From positions 976,501-1,040,500 of the forward strand of contig OZ037769.1 in NCBI GenBank assembly GCA_964035545.1: a DNA stretch of 64,000 nt, written 5' to 3'. The stretch comes from Bugula neritina (taxonomy: Eukaryota > Bryozoa > Gymnolaemata > Cheilostomatida > Bugulidae). Within the stretch, counting starts at the first letter, position 1; each line of letters opens with the position of its first letter. The translations under genes and the position numbers were made by a program. The notes beneath the pieces were generated by a model, which worked only from the letters and a program-made list of their open reading frames with translations, made no database searches and was not told the origin of the DNA. Shown one piece after another: positions 38,401-50,400 of this stretch.

Positions 38401-41400
38401 GCTGTTTGTATTGTAGTACTGCATACAGGGTACACAGTACTACACAACACATGTGTACACACAGTACTACACACAGTACAACATACTATACATGGAATAT
38501 CTCTTACCATTCCCGGAGCTCATTCACGTGGAGGAAACGATTCCGATAGTCCGGCGGGAGTTCAAACTGAGACTTTAGAGGAAACATACTTTCATAGAAG
38601 TCAGCCAAAAGAGCTTTTACCTGCGTATGAGTGTAATATATTCACAGTAATACAGAAATATAATCACAGTAATATAATCACAGTAATATAGTAATATAGT
38701 CACAGTAATATAATCACAGTAATATATTCACAGTAATATAGTAATACAGTCACAGTAATATAGTAATACAGTCACAGTAATATAGTAATATAATCACAGT
38801 AATATAGTAATATATTCATAGTAATATAGTAATATAATCACAGTAATATAGTAATATATTCATAGTATTATAGTCACAGTAATATAGTAATATATTCATA
38901 GTAATACAGTCACAGTAATATAGTCACAGTAATATAGTAATATAATCACAGTAATATAGTAATATATTCATAGTAATATAGTAATATAATCACAGTAATA
39001 TAGTAATATATTCATAGTAATACAGTCACAGTAATATAGTAATACAGTTTAAGAACAGTCACAGAACTCACCTGCATGGCTTCACTATTGCTGTGGTCTA
39101 TGTTATCATTGAGGCACATGAACTTTCTAGAAACATTCAACAAGTCGTCTTAAATACAGAAGTGTAAAGAGCAGACGTGACAGAGCAGACGTGACAAGGC
39201 AGCAGAATTGATTCAGAAACTTGTAAGAAGTAACACCAAACAGAAAACACTTAGACAGGAAATACTGAAAGCCGGATTAGAACTGGGAGCGGAGGCTTAC
39301 TTGGGGTGACGTCGAAGGTCATCTAGCTGGCCGACTACGTGAGACAGATTCGTGCCAATCATCTTGAAGTTTATATCCTGATCTCCCACCACCTCGTACC
39401 TGTAAGGAATACTACCTCCAGAGCACAAGATCAAACCCCGTATTCACTCCGCATGACAAATGAACAACAATAAAAAACATATTATAGTGAATTTACTGCT
39501 GACCTATACTTAGGCTTAGGTTCTACTTTGCTTTTGATCAACTTGAGTATCGGCCCGCAGTTCTTCAGCAATGGTAATGTGACCTGAGGCTACAAACAGA
39601 CGGAAGAGTTTCTAATGAGTGTCCCACATAGAGCACACAACTCCTATACGAAACACAGCTGGATTTTAGAATATGATAACAACAAAACATATAATATTAA
39701 ACACAAGCAGTAGAGAATATCTTATGAAGTTCAACAAATATCTCATTGCCCAACAGATCACATGACAAGCTAATCAACAACATATCCACAAATGGATTAA
39801 GTTCATAACTTTGGGTGGAGATGGTGAGATAAGTGCTAAAAATATCTCTCCACCAAATACCAACACATGTGTGTGTGTGTGAAATATCTGCAACAGCAGT
39901 ATTCTACCCAGCACAAACCTTCAGCAACATGCATAATGGAAGAGGTTTCTTTATTACAACTGAGCAAATTCAAAGTTTAACTCTCAGAAAAGCAATTATT
40001 AGGATATTAAATATTTTATATCGTAGACGAAGACATGGAACTAAAAGATAAAGGCTGCCTAGAAGAAACAGAGTGCTGTGTCACTTCCCTGCAAATCTCA
40101 CATTCGTTAGTCAGCCTGCGTCAAAATATCACCAACTGCAAACTTTTAAGATAAAAATTAATTAAATTTTGCTTTGAAGGTAAATTTAAATAAGAATTGT
40201 GCTAAGAAACTGCGTAATAGAGAATTCCTGTGCAAGGTGTAGCACAGAAATTATCAGTAAAGACATACAATGTCAATTATAACTCTTTCACACTGTCATA
40301 AACAACATTCCAAGATAAGGTCTTAAGCTGATCAACAAACAGAGCCTTTTCTTTTTAATCAGAAAATATTACAACTCAATTACATCATAGAGTAGCAGAT
40401 GTACTGCTTGAGTTTACGTAGCAAAACCTAACCAATCAAATCCTCACATCAGCAAAAGTATGACAGAAAAATAGTTTCTCCCCGAATACAAACGACTTCA
40501 CAGTTGACTAGATAGCACTGGCAATTTGAGAGAGCAGCAACGAGTCATATCAGTCACTTTATTCAAAGTTAGCCGCTCCGTCGGTTGTATATCTGGAAAC
40601 TGGCTGCTCAAAATAAACCAGCAGCTTCAAAACACACTGAAAAACAAGTTTGACCGACTTGTAAACATATTTTCTTCTCTCCTATTACTTGTCAAATATT
40701 TTCCAGAATAATCTCCAAAACAAACTGAACAGCTAGAAACTTGAGACCCAAACGAAGACCGTCAACTATTTTGCTGCAGATAACTTGTAGCTGAATAAAT
40801 AATTTCCTGATTAAATGTGAAAAAAATCAAAATTATTTCTTGGCTCTTTGGAAATACTCTAAAAGAAATAAAAAGATGTCTCACCATCTTGGGTTCATAA
40901 TATCTTTCAGGAGAGAGGCTTACAGCTGAAGAGAGCATTGTATCCTCTAGAGTCAAATGTTGAGAGCAGTTTATAATGTGCTGCTCCAGTAGAGTAAGAC
41001 TCTGAAGGGATATACAGTAATATAGTAGAATACTGTATTACAATATGATTATATTATGGTGTTATACAGTAATATAGTAGAATACTGTATTACAATATGA
41101 TTATATTATGGTGTTATACAGTAATATAGTAGAATACTGTATTACAATATGATTATATTATGGTGTTATACAGTAATATAGTAGAATACTGTAGTACAAT
41201 ATGATTATATTATGGTATTATACAGTAATATAGTAGAATACTGTATTACAATATGATTATATTATGGTGTTATACAGTAATATAGTAGAATACTGTATTA
41301 CAATATGATTATATTATGGTGTTATACAGTAATATAGTAGAATACTGTAGTACAATATGATTATATTATGGTATTATATGCTATATCATATTATGAAATG

Positions 41401-44400
41401 ATACAATACAGTATATTATATATTATACTACATTATACATGTATTACTATGATGCGATATTACATTATATGAGAAAGCACATTATAAAATGTAACATTAC
41501 TTAGAATAAAATAGTTTTAGAAATAATTACATAAGCTGATGAGATGAAGTGATGTCCACAACATTTAAACTGAAATTTTGCAACTTAGTTTTGTTATAAC
41601 AGAGAGATATTATATTATATTAGAATAATATAATACAATATAATATATTAAAATATAATGCTAAACCTGAAGATCCAAGGGAGAGTCAAATATTCTGGTA
41701 GCCATTGTCCTCAGCTCTCTGTCAGAAAGTACTCTGGATGAAAATAGAATAGCAGAGATAAAAATAGAATAGCAGAGATAAAAATAGAGTATCGGAATAG
41801 AAGAAAACTATCAAGAATAAAATGCTAAAAATGAAAGATTATAGAAACTAAACACCCTGTCTACAACAATTATCACAATAGCAAGTTCACCCACACTCTA
41901 CACTCTACAGTATATTGTCTACAGTATATTGCAGGTAAGACCTGACATACCCTGAGTTATCGATATCCATATCGTCTATGAAATCCCGCTCAGTGTTATT
42001 CCTCTTGCTGTCCATGAGGAAGTAGAAGTAGGAAAACGCATACTGCATATCAGCACCGCTTCTGATTTTGTGACTCGAAGTTATCTCCCACTGCGCCTGA
42101 AACCTACACAACACGTGTGTATATACAACACCGTGTCTACCAGATTCAGTGGTATTAGCTAGTAAAGCAACAGCTAGCACACTATTACAACACTACACTA
42201 TTACAACACTACACTATTACAATACCACACTATTACAATACCACACTATTACAACACTACACTATTACTACACCACACTATTACTACACCACACTATTAC
42301 TACACCACACTATTACAATACCACACTATTACAACACTACACTATTACTACACCACACTATTACAATACCACACTATTACAACACCACACTATTGCTACA
42401 TTATAGTATTACAATACCACACTATTACAACACCACACTATTACTACACTATAGTATTACTACACCACACTATTACTATACTACACTATTACTACACCAC
42501 ACTATTACAATACTAAAGTAAAAGTAAAAGTTACATATAATACATACAAGTGAATATTTTGCTACATAAGTGATAGGCACCAAAGTAAGTTGGTAGACAT
42601 ATTGGTGCACACAGATTGCGCGTTGTATTTGATACAGCAGATTATGCTGCCAGTATGACATCACCAGCAGCACTACATATTCATAGCGTACAGAGTAATT
42701 CTGGCATGAATAGTAAGAGTAGGGGAGGGGGTCCTACGTGTGGGATAATTACAGGAACACGCTTCATCATTTTGAAAGGAGTATGACTAAAGTTATTATG
42801 CATCTATTCATTTGCTTAGCACTAGCATAACTGAAATATTAGTCACTGGGAAAACTACCAATGGGGAAAACTTAATCAGTCATCTAGAGTTACTAATTGC
42901 TGAGTTACGTTCGGAAGAAGAAGCCCTATCAATGAACTCATGCTAAGGTACAAACCTTCTATTAGATTTTATAGTTGAAATTCATTTTTACTTTATCCTA
43001 AAACTTAGTTAAGCTAGAGCTTCACTTTAATTCTATTTCTTAATTACAGTATTGGGTTGTGGGGCATTCCCTGAGCCTTCCAATAGTTATGATAGAAACG
43101 TAGTTGTGGTTCTTTATTATTTACATGTTCCTTAAAAGAACTGCACGATGGAGAGTAAGTTTTTGCAAAAATTAACTCAAAAGACACCATGTAGCAGCAT
43201 AAATGATTTCAAGAAATTGAAAAGCTTGGGTTAATTTGCCAGGTGTAATATAAAGTAACATCAACGCTGTTCTACAGATTGCCACTGATTAGTATAAAAT
43301 CATAACAAGGCTTTTGTAATGAACATATAAGACAACACAAGCTATCAATTGTATACAAAAGTTTTAAACAGGCCCCAAAGCCCCTTCCATTGAAGATCGG
43401 GTAACCACAAACATTCAGCTGTACCAGAAGCAAACAAACGGAACTGTTTCATTCATAAACTCAATTAGCCCTGGTAAAGAGTGTTTAGGTTAGACACTAT
43501 TGGATTATTTGTTCTGCGGGGAAGTATTATTACAATGTATAATGTTAATTGCTATTGTCCAACACTCTGTAACATAATTGTGAGATTTGCTGATTGTGTT
43601 TACACGCATTGTTTTCATAAATTAGACAAAGCTTAACCTGACAGATTTATATAATAAGTGAGTATGGGTTGTTTGCACAGCCCTACAACCAGCTGATTAG
43701 CTCCACACCTCACTGTTGAGCCCAGAACATAGAGCTGAGCTGATACAATAAAACATTTAAAAGGTCAATTAAGAAATGAAGCATTATTACTTTGAGCAAA
43801 AATAAAAAAATTATATATAATTAGCAAGTTTGTGTCTGGAGTAAATCTATAAACCTTGTAGCCATTCTATTGGTAGCTGCTATGAAGGAAGGCTTTCACT
43901 ACCCTTGCAGCACTAAACCCTTCAATCAATTAAATAATACTAGGGTGGTGGTGTCATGTGCAATGTTTGTGATTGTATTCTTATTGTGAACTGTTTGGTC
44001 GAACAGCCCATGTTACATGTGATAGGTCAGCATCCGACAGCATACACAACTTCCGATACTCCATTGTTGATATACGATATATCGCACTGACTGTGTAGTT
44101 ACTGAATCAAATATCACTGATACTATAGTAACTGCCACGGGACTATAAATACTATGAGAGTTGGGAAGTTACTCGAATTGCAAACATAGAGCAAACCGTA
44201 TAACATCTACGTTACGTTATGTATAACATTCACTTACATTACGTATAACATTTACTTACGTTACGTATAACATCATTCACTTACGTTACGTAGAGGTCCT
44301 CCATCACTTCCCTGTCTATCATATGAGCAATGTGTCCCGGAACCTTTCTCGACTTGACGCCAAACATCTTATTGTAGAGGTCATTGACGTGATGGAGAGA

Positions 44401-47400
44401 TAGAGCGAATGTATCCAACAGATGGCGCCCATTTCTCGGCTTGTTGAACGCAAACTCTGCCTTTCTCTCTGCTGTATCTCTCTTCTACATGGTAGAAAAG
44501 GAAGGACAACTCTAAAATACTCATAACTTTTCACTCTTCATGTAAACTAGTTGCACACATTAGCATCCCCCCTCACTACACCAACACATTGAAACTGTAT
44601 GTGTGGCAAGGCAGCGTACTGTATAGTTAGACGTAGAAACTCCTCAACTCAAACTAGCAAAGACTATATATTTTTAAAATGAACTTTTGGTTTATCTTCT
44701 TTTCAAATAAATGCTCAGATATGGCAGTTTTCCTCAGCATGTAGAAACATAGAGGTATGTACAGAGTTGTCTCTCCATGTGTTACTTTACCCATCAATTA
44801 CTATATTCATAACACATCAACTAAAAAACATATTATATAAATTACAGATGAAGTTATCATCTCACACCTTAATCAGAGATTTGAAGTGATTCGTATTTTC
44901 CCAAGGTAGAAATCCCAGCTCTTGGTCCTGTATAACAAACTCCTGGATTTTTCTTCCCACATGCACGTCTGCATCTTGTAGGGTTTCTCTTGGCTGAGCC
45001 ACATTCCCTTGTGTTTCTATTGGCCGACCAGCATTCCCTTGTGCTCCTATTGGCTGACCAGCATTCCCTTGTGCTCCTATTGGCTGAGCAGCAATCTCTT
45101 GTGCTTCTATTGGCTGAGCCACATTCCCTTGCACTTCTATTGGCTGAGCAACATTCTCTTGTGCTTCTATTGGCTGAGCAGCATTCTCTTGTGCTCCTAT
45201 TGGCTGATCCACATTCCCTTGCACTTCTATTGGCTGAGCAACATTCTCTTGTGCTTCTATTGGCTGAGCAGCATTCTCTTGTGCTCCTATTGGCTGATCC
45301 ACATTCCCTTGCACTTCTATTGGCTGAGCAACATTCTCTTGTGCTTCTATTGGCTGAGCAGCATTCTCTTGTGCTCCTATTGGCTGATCCACATTCCCTT
45401 GCACTTCTATTGGCTGAGCAGCATTCTCTTGTGCTTCTATTGGCTGAGCAGCATTCTCTTGTGCTCCTATTGGCTGATTTCCTTTCATAGTGACTCTCTG
45501 CATCAGAGCTGCCTTCTTCACTTCGAATCCCTTCGCCGTGAGCTCACCTAAGTACAGTAAGTTAAAACAGGTGAAGTAAGTACAAACAAGTGAAGTAAGT
45601 ACAAACAAGTGAAGTAAGTACAATTATTGTCCCACAACTTCACTGCTTTATTGATATCAATTTTCTATGATTGATTTACAATGTATGGCAGGGAATAGGA
45701 AATGATACATTGTCCAATCAAAATGATGAATCCAAAATAGTAGCCAATCAAGGTTCTTTTACCTGCATCCAATTGGGTCTGTAGTCCGTTCAACTCCTCC
45801 GCAATGTCCGCAGGTAACTCTTCGAGACTGACGCTCATATTCGCAGGTACATTTTGGTGGGTTTTCAGTTTGTGAAGAACTTTGGGCTCCCTAGACGTTT
45901 AAACAGTCATTACACTCAACATTCATCACTCACAAGTCACAAACATCTGTCAGATGGGATTGTATTTTCGCTGACATTCCCGACAGCATTGGTGAGTGAA
46001 AGCTGATAACTTCTAGTAATATTTCAAGTAAAGACAATTTCTTAGATTGTAAACTACCACCCAGAATTGAGTCACATGACAGACTAATTTGTTTTGGGGG
46101 TTTGAACCAAAATCAGATAAAATAAAACATACTTATAATATTTCTAATATAGACATTACTAGTAATATATAATGCTGAAAATAATAATAATATAAACTAA
46201 AAAAGGCAGTGTTGCTATAAAAGCATAGGTTATTCTTGGTTTTAACCATGACATGAAGGGAAGGCAACTCCTAAATTCAAAGACGACTATTTCAGCACTA
46301 GTGTGCTATAATGAAGAGGCCTAGCACTAGTGTGTTATAATGAAGAGGTCTAGCACTAGTGTGATATAATGAAGAGGCCTAGCACTAGTGTTATAATGAA
46401 GAGGTCTAGCACTAGTGTTATAATGAAGAGGTCTAGCACCAGTGTGTTATAATGAAGAGGTCTAGCACTAGTGATATAATGAAGAGGTCTAGCACTAGTG
46501 TGCTATAATGAAGAGGTCTAGCACTAGTGTGCTATAATGAAGAGGTCTAGCACTAGTGTGCTATAATGAAGAGGCCTAGCACTAGTGTGCTATAATGAAG
46601 AGGTCGAGCACTAGTGTGTTATAATGAAGAGGTCTAGCACTAGTGTGTTATAATGAAGAGGTCGAGCACTAGTGTGTTATAATGAAGAGGTCTAGCACTA
46701 GTGTGTTATAATGAAGAGGTCGAGCACTAGTGTGCTATAATGAAGAGGTCTACCTGATGTGGTCAGGGAGGTCACTAAATATAAAGGGAGTTTCCTCAGT
46801 CACTGGAACAGCTTTCCTATCAGCTTCTGACTCAGACTTGTTAACACGTTTAGCCAGTGCTGTGGTGCCACTGTTGGTAGTGATGTTGAATGATAACTGA
46901 AATGTAAGTAATACTGTATTATAGTATAACACTTTATACCGTATTACAGTATGAAAAACTACAATATACAGTTATACAGTATAACACACTTCAATTTATA
47001 CAATAGTACAACTTGATACAATGTTACAGCATAACGAAGTCTTTTAACTTAAATTTCATTTTGTTTGAACCTTTGCATTACTAGAAATAATATTTTAGAC
47101 TGCAAGACTGGATAGAGAACTTAAAAAGACTTAAACCAGGCCGTCTCCCGGGAGGACGCATTTCTATGCCGAGTTGATTCACTCACATGATGCGAATGTT
47201 GACCTTCACCAAAGGTCATGTTCACGGAGAAGGTCGTCTGATTTCTCTTGTCCAGCAAGACAACCGTCAGCACTCGGTACTTGTTGCTGACGGCAGCGAC
47301 TCTTACGGTCGGCTGCCGCTGGTAGACAGCGCGTGACACGCGGTCTTCTGTTATAGAGCTGAAGTTGAGGTACGCCTCAGTTATTCCTACAGCCGGCATA

Positions 47401-50400
47401 AAGAGAAGATAATTTCAATTGTAAGGAGAAAAGAAATATGGTTCTCACAAAAATGTCACTTTATAACATTTTTGATGTTGAGATCTACTTTAGAGCATAC
47501 GTGACTAATAAAGCTTTTAAAATGGAGTCACCACAAGTCTGTAATATCTGACTGATGAAGTATCCATCGAGTTGGAGAGAGATTAGCGATTAGACAGGAT
47601 ATGAACAAAGAGATGACATGCAGAAGACGTCTCACCACATACCTATAGGTATAGAGTAACTGTGGACATCCTTGTACATGGTGATAGAATAGAGTTGGTT
47701 GAAGTTGGCTACTCCGCAATCTCCCGCATCGAACCCACAAGACTTGGAGTTACACGCCTACAGTGTCACAGAAAATATACAGCACACATTAGAGCATCCA
47801 GTAGGTTGTACACAGGTTTATGACCTCAGCGGTTGATCAGTTTCATTGGCTGAGTGTTGGTTGGCTGTGTGTGTGGACAGTTAATAATACTAACAGTAAG
47901 TAATACTCACAGTAAGTGTCACTCACAGTGAGTGATACTAACAGTGAGTGATACTAACAGTGAGTAGTACTCACAGTAAATGACACTAGGAGTAAATAAC
48001 ACTCACCTGGTCACAGTATTTATCGGCTATCCAAGCATTGGAGCATCCCGGGGAGCACATGACTAAACAAATAAAATACATTTGGAAATAAATGTAATTT
48101 AAATGCCTTTTATAACTCAGCACTGATTCGTGTAAGTAATAGAAAATATTTATTTATGACCCCGCTCACCCATTTCAGCTTCTGATTGGCCGTTCCATTG
48201 GTTCATCCACTGATTACCTCCCTGGAAGGCGGGAGCACCACCTGTGAAATATAACACAATACTACACAGTATAACGTACACCACCTGTGAAATATAACAC
48301 AATACTACACAGTGTAACGTACACTACCTGTGAAATATAACACAATACTACACAGTGTGACCTACACTACCAAGAGGTAAACAACACGTTTCAGCAGGTA
48401 AAAGTCCCAATCTGAAAATACTTGAGTAGAATTACCTGCACAGTCCCCAGCGTCGTAGCCACACTCACTGACGTTACACGCTTTGTCGCAGTAGCCATCT
48501 TTGATCCACGACGACGGACAGCCAGGTGCACAGTCCGGAATGTTCCACGACAGGTAAACCTACAAGATACACTTGTTAGTCATCCAATATGGCCGAACTT
48601 GAGTTTGAGTGCTTCATACAGCCAAAAGTATTATAGCTGAGAGTACAACATAGCTGAATACCACCGAGTAAACAGTTAGTAAAAAACTAGTAGCCAACTG
48701 GTAAACTCACCTTCTGCCCTTTGCTGTGAGTGTAGAAGTCATCCGGCCACACCTGGTCATTGAACATGACATCATCGTTCAGGTAGAGGAACTTCTGGGA
48801 GAGACCGGGGATGCGGTGTAAGTGACTCTCTATGGCGGGAGAACTGAAAGTCGGGAGGTGAGATTTGTTGACAAATATGTCCTGTAAATATGTTAAGCAG
48901 TCAGCAATTGGATAGAAATATTGTAACTAACAGAGTGGAGGAGTAACCCCCCCCCCCAGTCAGTAAGAATAAGAGAACTGTCTAGATGCCCACCTCATGA
49001 GTAATGACTGTCACCCTAGGGTTGTCCAGATTCAGCCAGTACGGGATCTGTCCATTAGTGACTATATAGATGTGCCGCACCCAAGGGGCATACTGCTCTA
49101 AAGACCTCAGGCTATACCTCAACTCCTCATTGTCTTCAAATCTACTAGCAGAGAGGTCCATTTCTCTACCTCCACTCTACAAGAGTCACACATGCGTGCA
49201 CTAACACAGACTGCTACTTACTAGATATAGGTCCCAGATACTATACAGGATACTGTGTATTACTACACAGTATATTACACACAGTATATTACACACAGTA
49301 TATTACATACAGTATATTACTACACCGTATATTACTACACCGTATAGTACTATACAGTATATTACTATACTGTATATTACTATACTGTATATTACTACAC
49401 AGTATATTACTACACAGTATATTACTATACAGTATATTACTATACAGTATATAACTATACTGTATATTACTATATGGTACATTACTCACATATGTTAAAT
49501 CATACACCAGATTCGCTCTGTTGAACTGAAGGTAACGCCCACCAACTGTGAAGTTATACTCGAACCCGAGCAGAGCATCTGCCTCGCTGCTAGTAGACGT
49601 CTTGAATATACCTATTTTACCTGCCATTTCTACCTGCAAATCAAATATTGTATGCTGTATAAGCCATGAATATGCCTATTTTACCTGCCATTTCTACCTG
49701 CATGCTGTATAGAATACCTTACAGTGAACTAAACAATGTAAAACAAACACAACAAGTCCAATTGAAAGTAAGAACAAAGCACAAGCAGCTGTACAATAAA
49801 AAAGGTGTACACTGGATGTAAAGACCTATTCACAGGGTATGAGCATTGAACAATACTAAACTATTGTTTTAAAAGAACATTCTCTAAAAGTATCATAGAT
49901 AGATGAGCCATAGATGGTCAAATTGTCTTACTAATCATACTTATTCATAGTAATGCTAATGCTATGTTTTGTAGCTCCTGCAGTAGTACACATCACACAT
50001 TATTATACACCATGGCATTGCAAGCATATCTTCGTATAGTCTTACGTCAAATACGTGAGACGCGACGTGTGCGGGGATCAGCTTTAGCACTTCTTCAGAC
50101 GAGTAATCCTTCTTGAATCCCGACACCAGAACCACATTGTGCTGCAGCTTCGACTTGGGTATCGTAACATCTGAGGTCTGTAACAGGAAATGACTGCGAC
50201 TGTAATAAACCAATCAAAGTGTTCATACGCCGAATGGCTTTCAGACTACGAGAGAACTTACGTAGTAGGCTTGCAGAGGCTTGTATTTCCTGTCTTTGAT
50301 TGTCAGCGTGAGATTCGTAGCTTTTTGCACTGTAAGAGAAATATGTTAAGGCAAAATAAGTGAGTGCTTGGACAGATATGTACTATATAAAAATACCGCC

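Noticed and set aside
39833-40051. Plus-strand open frame inside a GNPTAB intron
   Set aside because: No similarity, low-complexity ends, and it is antisense to a well-supported gene.
44990-45551. Plus-strand open frames opposite GNPTAB exon 18
   Set aside because: These are shadows of the coding minisatellite; the minus-strand frame joins to GNPTAB exons in correct phase.
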